Counted from the stretch's first letter, positions 44,474 through 54,443 are shown. The stretch is DNA of 64,000 bases from Pedobacter psychrotolerans (GCF_004340665.1 NZ_SLWO01000001.1:374450-438449); one strand, 5' to 3'. The notes: generated by a model from the sequence alone, not told the origin. Translations and numbers: made by a program.

Positions 44474-44872
44474 ATGAGTAAATTAAAAGTTGCTGAGAGT
44501 CTGATAGATGAAGTTGCCGCCGTCTATTTGGACGAGATAATTAGAATAGTTGAAAGGCGCTTAAAATCGGCTCCCAAAGATGTAATGCGATCAGACTTGG
44601 GGTTACTAAATGTATGGGAAGAGTTTTGTTATCAATTGCAAACAGAAAGGTTTGATTCTTTCAATATATTAGAAAATTATATATACCAAGAAATTTCTAA
44701 AATATTAGATGATCAGCATGAGTATCGTTTAAAGGTACTTAGCTATCAGTTTTTGGGAAATGGTGCAAATGTGCCGATCTACATGGAAGGCTTATCAGAG
44801 CTTATTTATGAACATTTACTTAAAAATGGAACAGATTATTTTAATAAAAGACTAGAAAAAGTCATTTATTAA
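44474..44872 (+). CDS. 132-residue protein of unknown function, upstream of hsdR
   Basis: Mostly alpha-helical by look (VAAVYLDEIIRIVERRLKSA, then NILENYIYQEISKIL, then EGLSELIYEHLLKNG). There is no motif that I recognise. It precedes hsdR by 55 bases in the same direction and may belong to the operon, possibly as an accessory or regulatory protein. This is inference from place alone. Confidence 0.6.
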   Translation: MSKLKVAESLIDEVAAVYLDEIIRIVERRLKSAPKDVMRSDLGLLNVWEEFCYQLQTERFDSFNILENYIYQEISKILDDQHEYRLKVLSYQFLGNGANVPIYMEGLSELIYEHLLKNGTDYFNKRLEKVIY

Positions 44873-44927
44873 TCGTACTATTCTAGTAAAAATCAAAGTT
44901 ATTTCATGAAATTAAGGTGCTTTTATT

Positions 44928-47723
44928 TTGACTGAAAAATCTACTTGTAAAGAAATCATTGACAGTCACCTGCTAAAAGCAGGTTGGAATGTCAATGATC
45001 GCACTCAAGTTATAGAAGAATTTTTAATTTCTACATCTACAGAAGATCTCCACATTATTAACGAACCAGTAATTAAATATAGGGCTGAATTTAGTGATTA
45101 TGTTTTACTTGGAAAGGATGGTAAACCATTAGCGGTTATAGAAGCTAAGAAATCTATTGTGGATGCCGCTATTGGTAGAGAGCAAGCAAAACAGTATTGT
45201 TATCATTTACAAAAACAGTCTGGAGGTGAATTGCCGTTTTGTTTTTATACGAATGGCCATGAAATATACTTTTGGGATTTAGACAACTATCCTCCAAAAA
45301 GAGTTTATGGTTTTCCGACTCGTGACGATTTAGAACGTTATCTTTATTTAAGAAAACATCGTAAAAGTTTATCACAAGAATTTATCAATACTAAAATTGC
45401 AGGGCGAGAGTATCAAATTCGTGCGATTCGTTCTGTAATGGAATCTTTAGAGAAAAAACGTTCTAAGTTTCTTCTTGTTATGGCGACAGGTACAGGTAAG
45501 ACCCGAACTGTAATCTCACTTATTGATGCTTTAATGCGAGGCGGTTGGATAGAAAAGGTATTGTTTTTGGTAGATAGAATTGCTTTACAAGGACAAGCTT
45601 TAGATGATTTTAAAGAATATTTACCAAATGAGCCGCGTTGGCCTCAATATCAAGAAACTAATTTTGCTACGGATAGAAGAATATATGTTTCTACCTATCC
45701 CACCATATTGAATTTGATACGAAATCAAAACACTAAAACAAGCCCGCATTTTTTTGATTTAATTGTAGTTGACGAGAGCCATCGAAGTATTTACAACACT
45801 TACCAAGAAATATTACAATATTTCAATACCATTACTTTGGGCTTAACTGCCACACCAACCGATGTGATAGACCACAATACGTTTGAGCTTTTTGATTGTG
45901 AGGATGGCTTGCCTACGTTTGCCTATTCGTATGAAGAAGCTGTAAACCATACACCGACTTACCTTAGCGATTTTCAGGTAATGAAAATCAAAACTAAGTT
46001 TCAAGTAGAAGGTATTAATAAGAGAACCATTTCTCTCGAAGACCAAAAGAAGTTGATTTTGGAAGGAAAGGAAGTAGCAGAGATCAATTATGAAGGAACC
46101 GAATTAGAAAGAAGGGTAATCAATAAAGGCACCAATACACTCATTGTTCGTGAATTTATGGAGGAATCCATTAAAGACCACAATGGTGTATTGCCCGGCA
46201 AAACTATTTTCTTTTGTATCAGCAAAGCACATGCAAGACGTATCGAGGAAATATTTAACTCACTTTATGCTGAATATGCTGGAGAGTTAGCGAAAGTGAT
46301 TGTTTCCGATGACCCTCGTGTATATGGTAAAGGTGGATTGCTAGACCAATTCAAAAATCAAGATTTACCCAGAATAGCTATCAGTGTAGATATGTTGGAT
46401 ACAGGTATTGATGTACGAGAAATTACAAATTTGGTTTTTGCCAAACCCGTCTATTCGTATACCAAATTTTGGCAAATGATAGGACGAGGCACTCGTTTGT
46501 TAGAGCCGACTAAAATAAAGTCTTGGTGTACTGAAAAAGATACCTTTTTAATTCTAGATTGTTGGGATAATTTTGAGTATTTCAAACTCAATCCTAAAGG
46601 AAAAAATCTCAGTAGTCAAATTCCTTTACCCGTGCGTTTATTTGGTTTGTATGTAGATAAGTTAGCAATAGGTTTAGAATTAGATGATGCAGAAGTAGTA
46701 GAACCGACATTAAATAAAGTCAAAAAAGCAATTGCTGATTTACCCTTGCAATCTATCGTAATAAGAGACGCTATTACTTTAGTAGAGCAAGTAAAAGCGG
46801 TTTCCTTTTTTAAAGAATTGACCTCTGACAAATTGCTCTTTTTGCAAGAACATATCCGTCCTTTGTTTCGCACAATTAGCGGAGTAGATTTTAAAGTCAT
46901 GCGTTTTGAAAAAGACATCTTGGAAATTTCTATTGCACATTTACAAGAAGAAAAAAAGAAGTTTGAAGCCTTGAAAAATGCCATCATCGAAGAGATCTCA
47001 GAATTGCCTTTAAGTCTCAATAAGGTTGCCAAACATAAAGACTTGATACAACAAGCACAAACAGATTATTACTGGAACACCATCACAGAAAAGAAATTAT
47101 CTAATTTGGTGGAGCAATTAGCTCCTTTAATGATGTACCGTGAAGGTACGATGAGGATGCTTCCTGCTAAATACAATTTTGTAGATGTACTTTTAGAAAA
47201 AGAAAGGGTAATTTTTGGTCCCCAACAAGAAGCCGTAAGCATAGAACGCTATAAGGAAATGGTGGAAGAAAAGATAAAAATACTCTTTAATGATTTGCCA
47301 ATTCTGAAAAAAATAAAAGACAATGAGCCTATCTCCGACATAGAAATCGAAGAATTGACTTGGTTGCTGTCACACGAAAGTCCACACATTACGGTGGATT
47401 TGCTCAGAAAAGTGTACAACAATAGGAATGCTGCTTTGATGCAGTTTATTAAACATATTTTGGGAATCGAGATTTTAGAAGATTTGCCCACGACCATCAC
47501 TAAAGCTTTTGATACTTTCATTGCCAATCAATCGGATTTGAGTGGAAAACAGTTGGATTTTTTAAGACTTTTGCAAACTTTTCTGATAGAAAAGGGAAGT
47601 GTAGAACGCAAAGATTTAATCTCTGCGCCATTTACCCGAATTCATCCCAATGGAATCCGTGGGGTTTTTGACGGAAAAAGGATGGAAGAAATATTACAAT
47701 TTATAAATGCTTTAGCAGCATAA
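44928..47723 (+). CDS. hsdR: type I restriction enzyme R subunit
   Basis: A 931-residue motor-nuclease. An N-terminal PD-(D/E)xK nuclease: Asp57 in FSDYVLL, then Glu72 and Lys74 in IEAKK. The SF2 motor: MATGTGKTRT (motif I, near residue 185), VVDESHRS (II, near 279), LGLTATP (III), and MIGRGTRL (VI, near 517). The C-terminal domain of the EcoEI type is seen to residue 931. It starts at TTG 44928, because no in-frame ATG precedes MTEKSTCKEIIDSHL. It translocates and cuts unmodified DNA with HsdM and HsdS. Confidence 0.95.
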   Translation: MTEKSTCKEIIDSHLLKAGWNVNDRTQVIEEFLISTSTEDLHIINEPVIKYRAEFSDYVLLGKDGKPLAVIEAKKSIVDAAIGREQAKQYCYHLQKQSGGELPFCFYTNGHEIYFWDLDNYPPKRVYGFPTRDDLERYLYLRKHRKSLSQEFINTKIAGREYQIRAIRSVMESLEKKRSKFLLVMATGTGKTRTVISLIDALMRGGWIEKVLFLVDRIALQGQALDDFKEYLPNEPRWPQYQETNFATDRRIYVSTYPTILNLIRNQNTKTSPHFFDLIVVDESHRSIYNTYQEILQYFNTITLGLTATPTDVIDHNTFELFDCEDGLPTFAYSYEEAVNHTPTYLSDFQVMKIKTKFQVEGINKRTISLEDQKKLILEGKEVAEINYEGTELERRVINKGTNTLIVREFMEESIKDHNGVLPGKTIFFCISKAHARRIEEIFNSLYAEYAGELAKVIVSDDPRVYGKGGLLDQFKNQDLPRIAISVDMLDTGIDVREITNLVFAKPVYSYTKFWQMIGRGTRLLEPTKIKSWCTEKDTFLILDCWDNFEYFKLNPKGKNLSSQIPLPVRLFGLYVDKLAIGLELDDAEVVEPTLNKVKKAIADLPLQSIVIRDAITLVEQVKAVSFFKELTSDKLLFLQEHIRPLFRTISGVDFKVMRFEKDILEISIAHLQEEKKKFEALKNAIIEEISELPLSLNKVAKHKDLIQQAQTDYYWNTITEKKLSNLVEQLAPLMMYREGTMRMLPAKYNFVDVLLEKERVIFGPQQEAVSIERYKEMVEEKIKILFNDLPILKKIKDNEPISDIEIEELTWLLSHESPHITVDLLRKVYNNRNAALMQFIKHILGIEILEDLPTTITKAFDTFIANQSDLSGKQLDFLRLLQTFLIEKGSVERKDLISAPFTRIHPNGIRGVFDGKRMEEILQFINALAA

Positions 47724-47731
47724 TTTTAAAA

Positions 47732-49300
47732 ATGGATAATCAAGAAATTAAAATTAAAGTAAACGAACTCTGGGATAAATTTTGGTCAGGTGGATTAAGT
47801 AATCCAATCGATGCCATACAACAAATCACATATTTGTTGTTTATGAAGCAACTCGATGAGAATGACCAAAAACGACAAGGAAATGCCGCATTTTTAGAAA
47901 CAGAATACAAGTCTATCTTTGAAGGTAAATTTTTCTTACCTGGTGAGGAAGAAGATAAAAGCATTGCAAAAGAAGAACTGCGTTGGAAAAATTTTTCCCG
48001 CAAACCTTCAGATGAAATGTATCAATTAATGCAAACCCGTATCTTTCCTTTTATCAAAACATTGGGCGAAACTGACTCTCCTTTTGCCAAACACATGGAC
48101 AATGCGGTCTTCATTATACCCAAGCCCAGTTTGCTTACAGAAGCGGTAAAAAAGATCAATGAAATCTATGAAGTTTTACATGCCCAAGATCGCTTTGTAG
48201 ATGCTCAGGGAGATATTTACGAATACCTTTTACAACAACTCAGCACCGCAGGTAAAAATGGACAATTCCGTACGCCTACGCATATTATAGAAATGTTAGT
48301 AGAATTGGTAAAACCGCAATTGGGCAACAAAATTGCCGATCCTGCTTGTGGTACAGCTGGTTTTTTATTGGCAGCTTACCAATATATCTTGACACAGTTT
48401 AGCTCTCCTGAGCATCAAGTATTAGATAACTATGGTTTCACTCGTGGTACTTTGGCAGACAGATTGGTAGATGATGCCTCGAAAGAAGTGTTGAACAAAA
48501 AGACATTCTATGGCTTTGATATCGACCAAAATATGATTCGTATAGGTTTGATGAACTTGATGATGCACGGTATCGAGCACCCTAATATCGACTACAACGA
48601 TACACTGAGTAAGTTTTACAATGAAGATAACGAATACCATGTAGTACTCGCCAATCCGCCATTTACTGGAAGTCTGGACAAAGCCGAAATCAACGAAAGC
48701 TTTACTACTGATACTAAAAAGACTGAACTCTTGTTTTTGGAACGTATCTACAAGATGCTTCGTATGGGTGGTACGGCAGGTGTGATTATTCCACAAGGTG
48801 TGCTGTTTGGCTCGGGTAAAGCTTTTCAGAATGTGCGGAGTATATTGATGGACAAATGTGAACTCAAAGCGGTAGTCAATCTACCTTCGGGCGTATTCAA
48901 ACCCTATGCAGGAGTAGCTACTGCTATTTTGATTTTTACCAAAGGTGGCGAAACGGAGCGTGTATGGTTTTATGATATGGAGCACGATGGCAAAACCTTG
49001 GATGATAAACGCAACGACCGTTTTGATAGAGAAGGCAATCGTGATTATGGCGATGTTCATAAAATTATAGAGCATTACAACAAGCGTGAACAAGAAAACC
49101 CAACAGATCGCACCAAGCGTTATTTCTTTGTTCCCAAACAAGAATTGGTAGATCAAGGCTATGATTTGAGTTTTAACCGCTACCGCGAAGAAGTATATGA
49201 AGCAATAGTACACCGACCTACGGCAGATATTATGATCGACCTAAAATCAAAGCAAGATAATATTTCAATATTGATTAATGAACTTGAAAATATGTTGTAA
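47732..49300 (+). CDS. hsdM: type I R-M DNA methyltransferase subunit
   Basis: A 522-residue N6-adenine methyltransferase. Residues 1 to about 150 are the HsdM N-terminal helical domain (ELWDKFWSGGLSNPIDAIQQITYLL). IADPACGTAGFLLAAY (near 202) is the AdoMet motif I and LANPPF (near 307) the catalytic motif IV. The gap to hsdR is 8 bases, and the stop overlaps the hsdS start (TAATG). It is the intact partner of the neighbouring operon and not of the 42736 remnant. Confidence 0.96.
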   Translation: MDNQEIKIKVNELWDKFWSGGLSNPIDAIQQITYLLFMKQLDENDQKRQGNAAFLETEYKSIFEGKFFLPGEEEDKSIAKEELRWKNFSRKPSDEMYQLMQTRIFPFIKTLGETDSPFAKHMDNAVFIIPKPSLLTEAVKKINEIYEVLHAQDRFVDAQGDIYEYLLQQLSTAGKNGQFRTPTHIIEMLVELVKPQLGNKIADPACGTAGFLLAAYQYILTQFSSPEHQVLDNYGFTRGTLADRLVDDASKEVLNKKTFYGFDIDQNMIRIGLMNLMMHGIEHPNIDYNDTLSKFYNEDNEYHVVLANPPFTGSLDKAEINESFTTDTKKTELLFLERIYKMLRMGGTAGVIIPQGVLFGSGKAFQNVRSILMDKCELKAVVNLPSGVFKPYAGVATAILIFTKGGETERVWFYDMEHDGKTLDDKRNDRFDREGNRDYGDVHKIIEHYNKREQENPTDRTKRYFFVPKQELVDQGYDLSFNRYREEVYEAIVHRPTADIMIDLKSKQDNISILINELENML

Positions 49301-51003
49301 TGGAATATAGATTTTTAGGAGATATAACAACTAATCTCGATTATAAAAGACGTCCTTTAAACTCAATAGATAGATATAAAATTTCTTTAGAAGGGTTATA
49401 TCCATATATTGGAGCAAATAATATTCTTACTTATATTGATGAATATATTTTTAATGAAAAAATTCTTTGTGTAGCTGAAGACGGCGGAAGTTGGGGTAAA
49501 AATGAGGTTTGCTCGAATATTTATGACGGTAAGACATGGGTAAACAACCATGCACACGTGTTGATAGAGAACGGGGAAGCCAGTTTAGAGTTTTTACGAT
49601 ACTATTTAAATTTTGCAGATTTAAATTTCCATATAAAAGGCTCCACTAGAGGGAAATTAACACGTAGTGAACTTAATAATATACAAATTCCACTTCCATC
49701 CTACGAAAATCAAATTCGTATAGCTAATCTATTAGAAAAAATAGAAACCACCATTGCCGAACGAAAAAACGGCATTGATTTATTGGATGAATTGGTAAAA
49801 GCTACTTTTTACCAAATGTTTAATCAAGAGAGAAAAATAAAAGATATATCTTTAAAAGATTTAGCAAAAGATGAACAGCATGCTCTTTCGAGTGGACCTT
49901 TCGGTTCAAATTTAACCTCTGATGATTATGTTGCAAATGGTGTTTTAGTTTTAAGAGGTAAGAATATTACAGATGGTAGACTTAATTTAAGTGATAGTAA
50001 ATTCATTAGTTTAAAAAAAGCAAAGGAGTTAAAAAGAAGTAAAATTAAACCTGACGATGTTGTTATTGTAGCTGTTGGTTCATCAGGTAATGCGTTAAGA
50101 ATTCCTAATGAAATTCCTGATGCAATTATGTCTCAAAACTTCAATAAAATTACCCCAAATAAAGATCTAGTTAATCCTTTTTTTTTGGCAGATATGATTA
50201 ATAGTGAATTTATACAGAAACAATTTCGAGATGTAACAACGAACGCAGGAAGAACATTTTTAGGATTATCAAAAGTTAGAAATATTACTATCCCCTATTA
50301 TGATTTAGATCTTCAAAATAAATTTGCAGACATTGCTCAAAAAATAGAAATTATTAAAACTGAGCAAGAAGCTCAGTTAAAAGATTTGGAAGAATTATAT
50401 GCCTCGATAAGCCACAAAGTTTTTGAGGGAGATATAGACCTTTCCAAAGTGCCTTTTGATGCGAGTTTGCTACCCAATCCAATTGAAGTTATTAAGGAAG
50501 AACCCAAAGATAAACCTGTTGTTATTATTGAACAAAAAGATGTATCTAAAGTAGAGGTTGAAAAAGTAAAATCTAAAAAAAACGACAAAGGATTAGAATT
50601 TGGTTTCGAAGCTTTAAGACACTTAGAAAGTTGGGAGCATTATAGCTTTAAAGAAATTGCAGATAGTATAATAAAACATTTTAGCGGGCATTATTTTAAT
50701 GCAGAAATGATATTAAATTTTCTAGATAAGGAATTAGACATACAAGTAAACTATTACAGTTCTGCCGAACAAAAGAAAAATCCACAGTACGAAAATGCTG
50801 ATGATTTTTACCGCTTTATTGCAACTGCTCTAGATAGTGAAAACCATTTTTTGCAGTTAGAACAAGTATTTTATAACGCCGAAACAGAGAACATTACGGA
50901 TATTAGTTTTACTGAAAAGGATTTAGAAAGCCTCAGTAAAAAAAATAAAAAAGAACGCTCTGGCATTTATTTCCATATAAAAGATGAAGCTAGTACGCCT
51001 TAA
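49300..51003 (+). CDS. hsdS: type I specificity subunit with a C-terminal extra domain
   Basis: A 567-residue HsdS. Two target-recognition domains are seen: one at about residues 1-150 with LLEKIETTIAERKNGIDLLDELV as the first conserved spacer helix, and one at about 185-360 with DIAQKIEIIKTEQEAQLKDLEELYASISHKVFEGD as the second. Residues 420-567 are unusual: FGFEALRHLESWEHYSFKEIADSI and ENADDFYRFIATALDSEN... The normal HsdS ends near 400. The extra part may connect to the ATPase whose ATG overlaps it by 20 bases. Confidence 0.92.
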   Translation: MEYRFLGDITTNLDYKRRPLNSIDRYKISLEGLYPYIGANNILTYIDEYIFNEKILCVAEDGGSWGKNEVCSNIYDGKTWVNNHAHVLIENGEASLEFLRYYLNFADLNFHIKGSTRGKLTRSELNNIQIPLPSYENQIRIANLLEKIETTIAERKNGIDLLDELVKATFYQMFNQERKIKDISLKDLAKDEQHALSSGPFGSNLTSDDYVANGVLVLRGKNITDGRLNLSDSKFISLKKAKELKRSKIKPDDVVIVAVGSSGNALRIPNEIPDAIMSQNFNKITPNKDLVNPFFLADMINSEFIQKQFRDVTTNAGRTFLGLSKVRNITIPYYDLDLQNKFADIAQKIEIIKTEQEAQLKDLEELYASISHKVFEGDIDLSKVPFDASLLPNPIEVIKEEPKDKPVVIIEQKDVSKVEVEKVKSKKNDKGLEFGFEALRHLESWEHYSFKEIADSIIKHFSGHYFNAEMILNFLDKELDIQVNYYSSAEQKKNPQYENADDFYRFIATALDSENHFLQLEQVFYNAETENITDISFTEKDLESLSKKNKKERSGIYFHIKDEASTP

Positions 51004-52639
51004 AATATTAGGAGAAGACTTTCGTAGTTTGCCTGCAAATGTTGATTACCAATTTAATGTCGCTTCGGAAGACAGTAAATTGTCTACCAAAGTATTTGCT
51101 GGTTTAAACGGTAGTGGGAAATCCAATTTTCTAGAACTCTTGGCAGAGATTTTTTATTATTTGGAAAGAACAAAGCTACAAGAAACCCCAAAATCCTATA
51201 TCGAAAATAAAAATTTTGGTTTTGAGATAGAATATATTTTACCCAGAAAAGAAAATAATTTTTATACGATCTATAAAAATAAATTCAAAGAGGATGTAAT
51301 CAATCTAGACTTCCCTATTCAACAAGAGGTTCATGTGCGTATCAAAAAAGATTTAGAAGGTTTTTTGGAAATGTCTTATTCTTTAGTGGGAGAAGATAAG
51401 TTTACAGTAATAGATGATGATTTCGGACAATTTTTACCTTCAAAAATTATTGCTTACACTTCGGGACAAAATGAGTTGTTGAGTAATCCATTTATTCGTT
51501 TGCGGTATCATTACTTTACAGAAATGGTCAATAGTGAAAACAAACGTTCTAATCGTCGTTTATATTTTTTAGATACCGAAAGTAACTACAGCATTTTTAT
51601 AGCCAATATGCTATTGGGCAAAACGGCACCATTACAGTATCTGAAAAGCATTTTTCGTATAGAAGATTTGCATTCATTTCGCATTACGTTTAACTACAAG
51701 CACAATACTCAAGAAGCCGCAACTATCTTAAAAGAAAAACAAATTTTATGGAATCCACTTAAAGCCTGCGCTACTACTTGGCGAGATGATAACACAGCGA
51801 AATGTTTGATATTGGACTTTGTGATTAATGAAGCTACTCATCAAGCGTTTCACCATCATTATAAAACAGCGTTTCAATTATTTCAAGCCTTTTACGAATT
51901 GCAAAGTTTGAACTTGCTCCTAGAAAAACAAGCCACTCGAAAGTTTGTAACCAATGCCCATAAAACCATAAACATCACCGATGAATTATCCAAATCTGAC
52001 CCATCAGAATTAATTTTTAGGATTGAAAAAATTAGGATAAAAAGACAAAAGTATGAGGGTAATAAAAAAGATATTCTGTATTACAAATCTCTTTCAGACG
52101 GAGAGCATCAGTTAAACGAAGTCATCGGCTCTGTGATGATGATGGAAGAAGATGGCTGTTTATTTTTGATGGACGAACCCGACACGCATTTTAATCCAAA
52201 ATGGCGTGCCAAAATGGTGACCATGCTCAATAAGGTTTCGGGAAAAGAATATGATGCCGATGGCAATCCAGAAAACATCCACCAACAGGAATTGATTATG
52301 ACTACCCACTCACCATTTATTATTAGCGATAATCATAAAGAAAATGTGTACAAGTTTGTAAGAGAAGGTAAAGCATTGAAGTTGGAAAATCCAGAATTTG
52401 AAACTTTTGGAGCGTCAGTAAGCTTTATTTTGGAAACTATATTTGATAGAGACATAACAATTTCTGACTTTTCAAATAAAGCATTAATTAATTTGAAAAA
52501 GAGTATAAATACTTTGGATGATATATTAAGAGTTAAAAAAGAACTGCTTTCATTTGGTGAATCTATTGAAAAATTTGATGCCTACAGTTATCTCATGGCG
52601 AAAGAAAACGAATTAAAATCAGATAAGCATGTTGACTAG
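50984..52639 (+). CDS. restriction-system-associated AAA ATPase (Septu/OLD-like)
   Basis: A 551-residue SMC/ABC-like ATPase. Walker A GLNGSGKS is at residues 40-47, an ABC-signature-like LSDGEHQL is at about 369, Walker B CLFLMDEPDTHFNP is at about 391-404, and TTHSPFIISD (H-loop) is at about 438. The middle region is helical with no nuclease motif. It overlaps hsdS by 20 bases and the HNH gene by 11, so all three should be made together. AAA plus HNH pairs are the parts of Septu (PtuA/PtuB); the class of ATPase next to type I R-M is known. Confidence 0.9.
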   Translation: MKLVRLKILGEDFRSLPANVDYQFNVASEDSKLSTKVFAGLNGSGKSNFLELLAEIFYYLERTKLQETPKSYIENKNFGFEIEYILPRKENNFYTIYKNKFKEDVINLDFPIQQEVHVRIKKDLEGFLEMSYSLVGEDKFTVIDDDFGQFLPSKIIAYTSGQNELLSNPFIRLRYHYFTEMVNSENKRSNRRLYFLDTESNYSIFIANMLLGKTAPLQYLKSIFRIEDLHSFRITFNYKHNTQEAATILKEKQILWNPLKACATTWRDDNTAKCLILDFVINEATHQAFHHHYKTAFQLFQAFYELQSLNLLLEKQATRKFVTNAHKTINITDELSKSDPSELIFRIEKIRIKRQKYEGNKKDILYYKSLSDGEHQLNEVIGSVMMMEEDGCLFLMDEPDTHFNPKWRAKMVTMLNKVSGKEYDADGNPENIHQQELIMTTHSPFIISDNHKENVYKFVREGKALKLENPEFETFGASVSFILETIFDRDITISDFSNKALINLKKSINTLDDILRVKKELLSFGESIEKFDAYSYLMAKENELKSDKHVD

Positions 52640-53696
52640 TTTTAAAGAAATAGATCATCCGATATATCTGTTCCATGAACATATATATTATATATTCAAG
52701 AATATTTTTCACTATGATTTGGAAGAGTTTGATGAAGAAAAACTAGTTCATCCAGATTTTAGAACCATTATCAATGCTTCGAAAGTAAGGTTATTGAATC
52801 CATTAAAAGAAATCGTAACAAGCTATCATAAATTACCTTTTGGGGAAAAAATAACGGTTCAAGAAGCTTTAGTACAAAACAATTGTATTTCAGTATTTGA
52901 TAACCTTTCTCATAATTTGATTACATATGATCAATTGCATTCTAGTATCTCTATCAAATTAAAAAAATACTTTGAGGATTTGTGGAATGATTATCCGCAA
53001 ACTATGTTAATGGAAAATCAATGGAATACAGTTAAGCATCATTACGATTCGTTGACTCATGAAGCTAATTGTAATTTTATTATTTGTCCTTTTTGTGGTA
53101 TATATCCATTCAATCCTCCTGATGGAAAATATAGGGAAGAATATGATCATATAATAGCAAAGGCTACATACCCTTTTGTCTCGATAAATTTTAAATTACT
53201 TTTTCCATGTTGTCAATATTGTAATAAACAAGAAAAGCGTTCTAAAGAATTATTATATGATGCTATTCCAGCTCGAAGACTTTCATTTTATCCTTATGAT
53301 TCTAATATAACTTTAGACAGACTTTCTATTAATGTCTCTTTAAATGAAGCATATAATAACCAAAGTTTAGAAACTCTATTGAAAAGTATTGATTGGAAAT
53401 TTGAAATATTAAGGGATGGAGTAATAGATATTCGAGATGCGTCTTGGGATGAAGTTTATGGTATAAAACGTAGATTTTCCGAAAACATCAAACGATTAGA
53501 AGCAGAATGGTTTAGAGAGTTAATTAGAAAATTCAAACGTAATACAAAGCCTTTTGCAGATTTTTTAGATGAGTTAATTGAAGAACTAAAGTATCAGATA
53601 CCAATAGCACCTATGGGTATCACTAAGTATGTTTATTTCTCCTTTATTTTTTCAGTTCCTAATATTGAAGATAAACTGCTAAAAGTAGGTGCCTAA
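52629..53696 (+). CDS. HNH endonuclease partner of the AAA ATPase
   Basis: A 355-residue protein with a central HNH domain: CPFC (C153, C156), EEYDHI (D173, H174), N187, and CQYCN (C195, C198, N199), followed by K/R-rich KQEKRSKE. Both zinc pairs and the catalytic His are present. N-terminal 150 and C-terminal 140 residues are unassigned, so it is longer than common PtuB. It starts in the end of the ATPase gene (11-base overlap) and is last in the operon. Confidence 0.88.
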   Translation: MLTSFKEIDHPIYLFHEHIYYIFKNIFHYDLEEFDEEKLVHPDFRTIINASKVRLLNPLKEIVTSYHKLPFGEKITVQEALVQNNCISVFDNLSHNLITYDQLHSSISIKLKKYFEDLWNDYPQTMLMENQWNTVKHHYDSLTHEANCNFIICPFCGIYPFNPPDGKYREEYDHIIAKATYPFVSINFKLLFPCCQYCNKQEKRSKELLYDAIPARRLSFYPYDSNITLDRLSINVSLNEAYNNQSLETLLKSIDWKFEILRDGVIDIRDASWDEVYGIKRRFSENIKRLEAEWFRELIRKFKRNTKPFADFLDELIEELKYQIPIAPMGITKYVYFSFIFSVPNIEDKLLKVGA

Positions 53697-54059
53697 CAAA
53701 GGCCGGGATCGAACCTTCAACTTTTCTTTAAATTAAGTAAGGAGTTCTTAACTTATTATCAGCTAATTGGTATTTGCTTGGGGTGGAAATGGATTATAGG
53801 TTGGTTTGGTTTTTTAGTAAGGTAAATTTTAGGGTACAGGTACCGAAAGTATTATAATGATTTTTTTGAGAGGTATGTTGACGGGATTGGGCGTTGTTAT
53901 GTGGTTAAGATGGGCTAATGGGATGATGTTTGTTTACGGTATCACTAATACGGTCATCATTGCGCGGTAAGACGCAATCTTAATGCGTTCGTAATGCATT
54001 GCGTTTGCAGGTTTTGCCCTTCGCACAGTCTTGTCTCGGCTCACCGCCGCCGAGGGCTC

Positions 54060-54085
54060 TTACTTTTTGCTTGATCCAAAAGTAA
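54060..54085. repeat. TTACTTTT/AAAAGTAA hairpin repeat
   Basis: Stem 54060-54067 with 54078-54085. Its flank (GCCGAGGGCTC before, ATCAAGGCTTG after) matches the flanks of the 252-bp blocks at 40534 and 40948, where the stem is TTTCTTTATC/GATAAAGAAA instead. Gene-free 53697-54443 contains this, a GCCGGATAGCAGGGAGC motif (54264-54280), and otherwise unassigned sequence. Confidence 0.7.
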
Positions 54086-54443
54086 CAAAAATCAAGGCTT
54101 GCATCCTTTCATGTAAAAACCTACTGAAATCTTTATTGCGGCAGCATAGAAGCTTTTACCCTTGCTTATTTCCATCGCTCCCGCTTGATCCTGCCTTGGG
54201 TTGCGGGGTTATGATGGGGGAGGTACAAAGATTATCGTACTTTTTCCTGCGAAAATCCACTAGGCCGGATAGCAGGGAGCAAAAAGCATAGTAGCCGTTG
54301 ATATCGTAAGAACATCTTCCCGATTTGCCCCGATTCTTCGGCTCCGTGTAGTTCAATTTGTAATATTTTTATGTGCTTGTGGGTTCTTTTGAATTAATTT
54401 TTACCTTGGTATACCTTAATCAAACCATCTAAAACGTTTAACC

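Noticed and set aside
50984..53696. A retron with PtuA/PtuB-like effectors
   Set aside because: There is no reverse transcriptase or msr/msd-like RNA next to the ATPase/HNH pair.
41740..53696. A prophage or integrative element carrying the R-M genes
   Set aside because: No integrase, transposase, capsid, relaxase or matching attachment sites were seen.
53700..53722. A T-arm-like GGTTCGATCCC on the minus strand after the HNH gene
   Set aside because: Only two base pairs of the T stem form and there is no acceptor or anticodon arm, so it is not a tRNA. A degraded att site remains possible but unsupported.
54031..54291. An 86-codon frame after the R-M operon
   Set aside because: It lies in the TTACTTTT/AAAAGTAA repeat and has no protein character.
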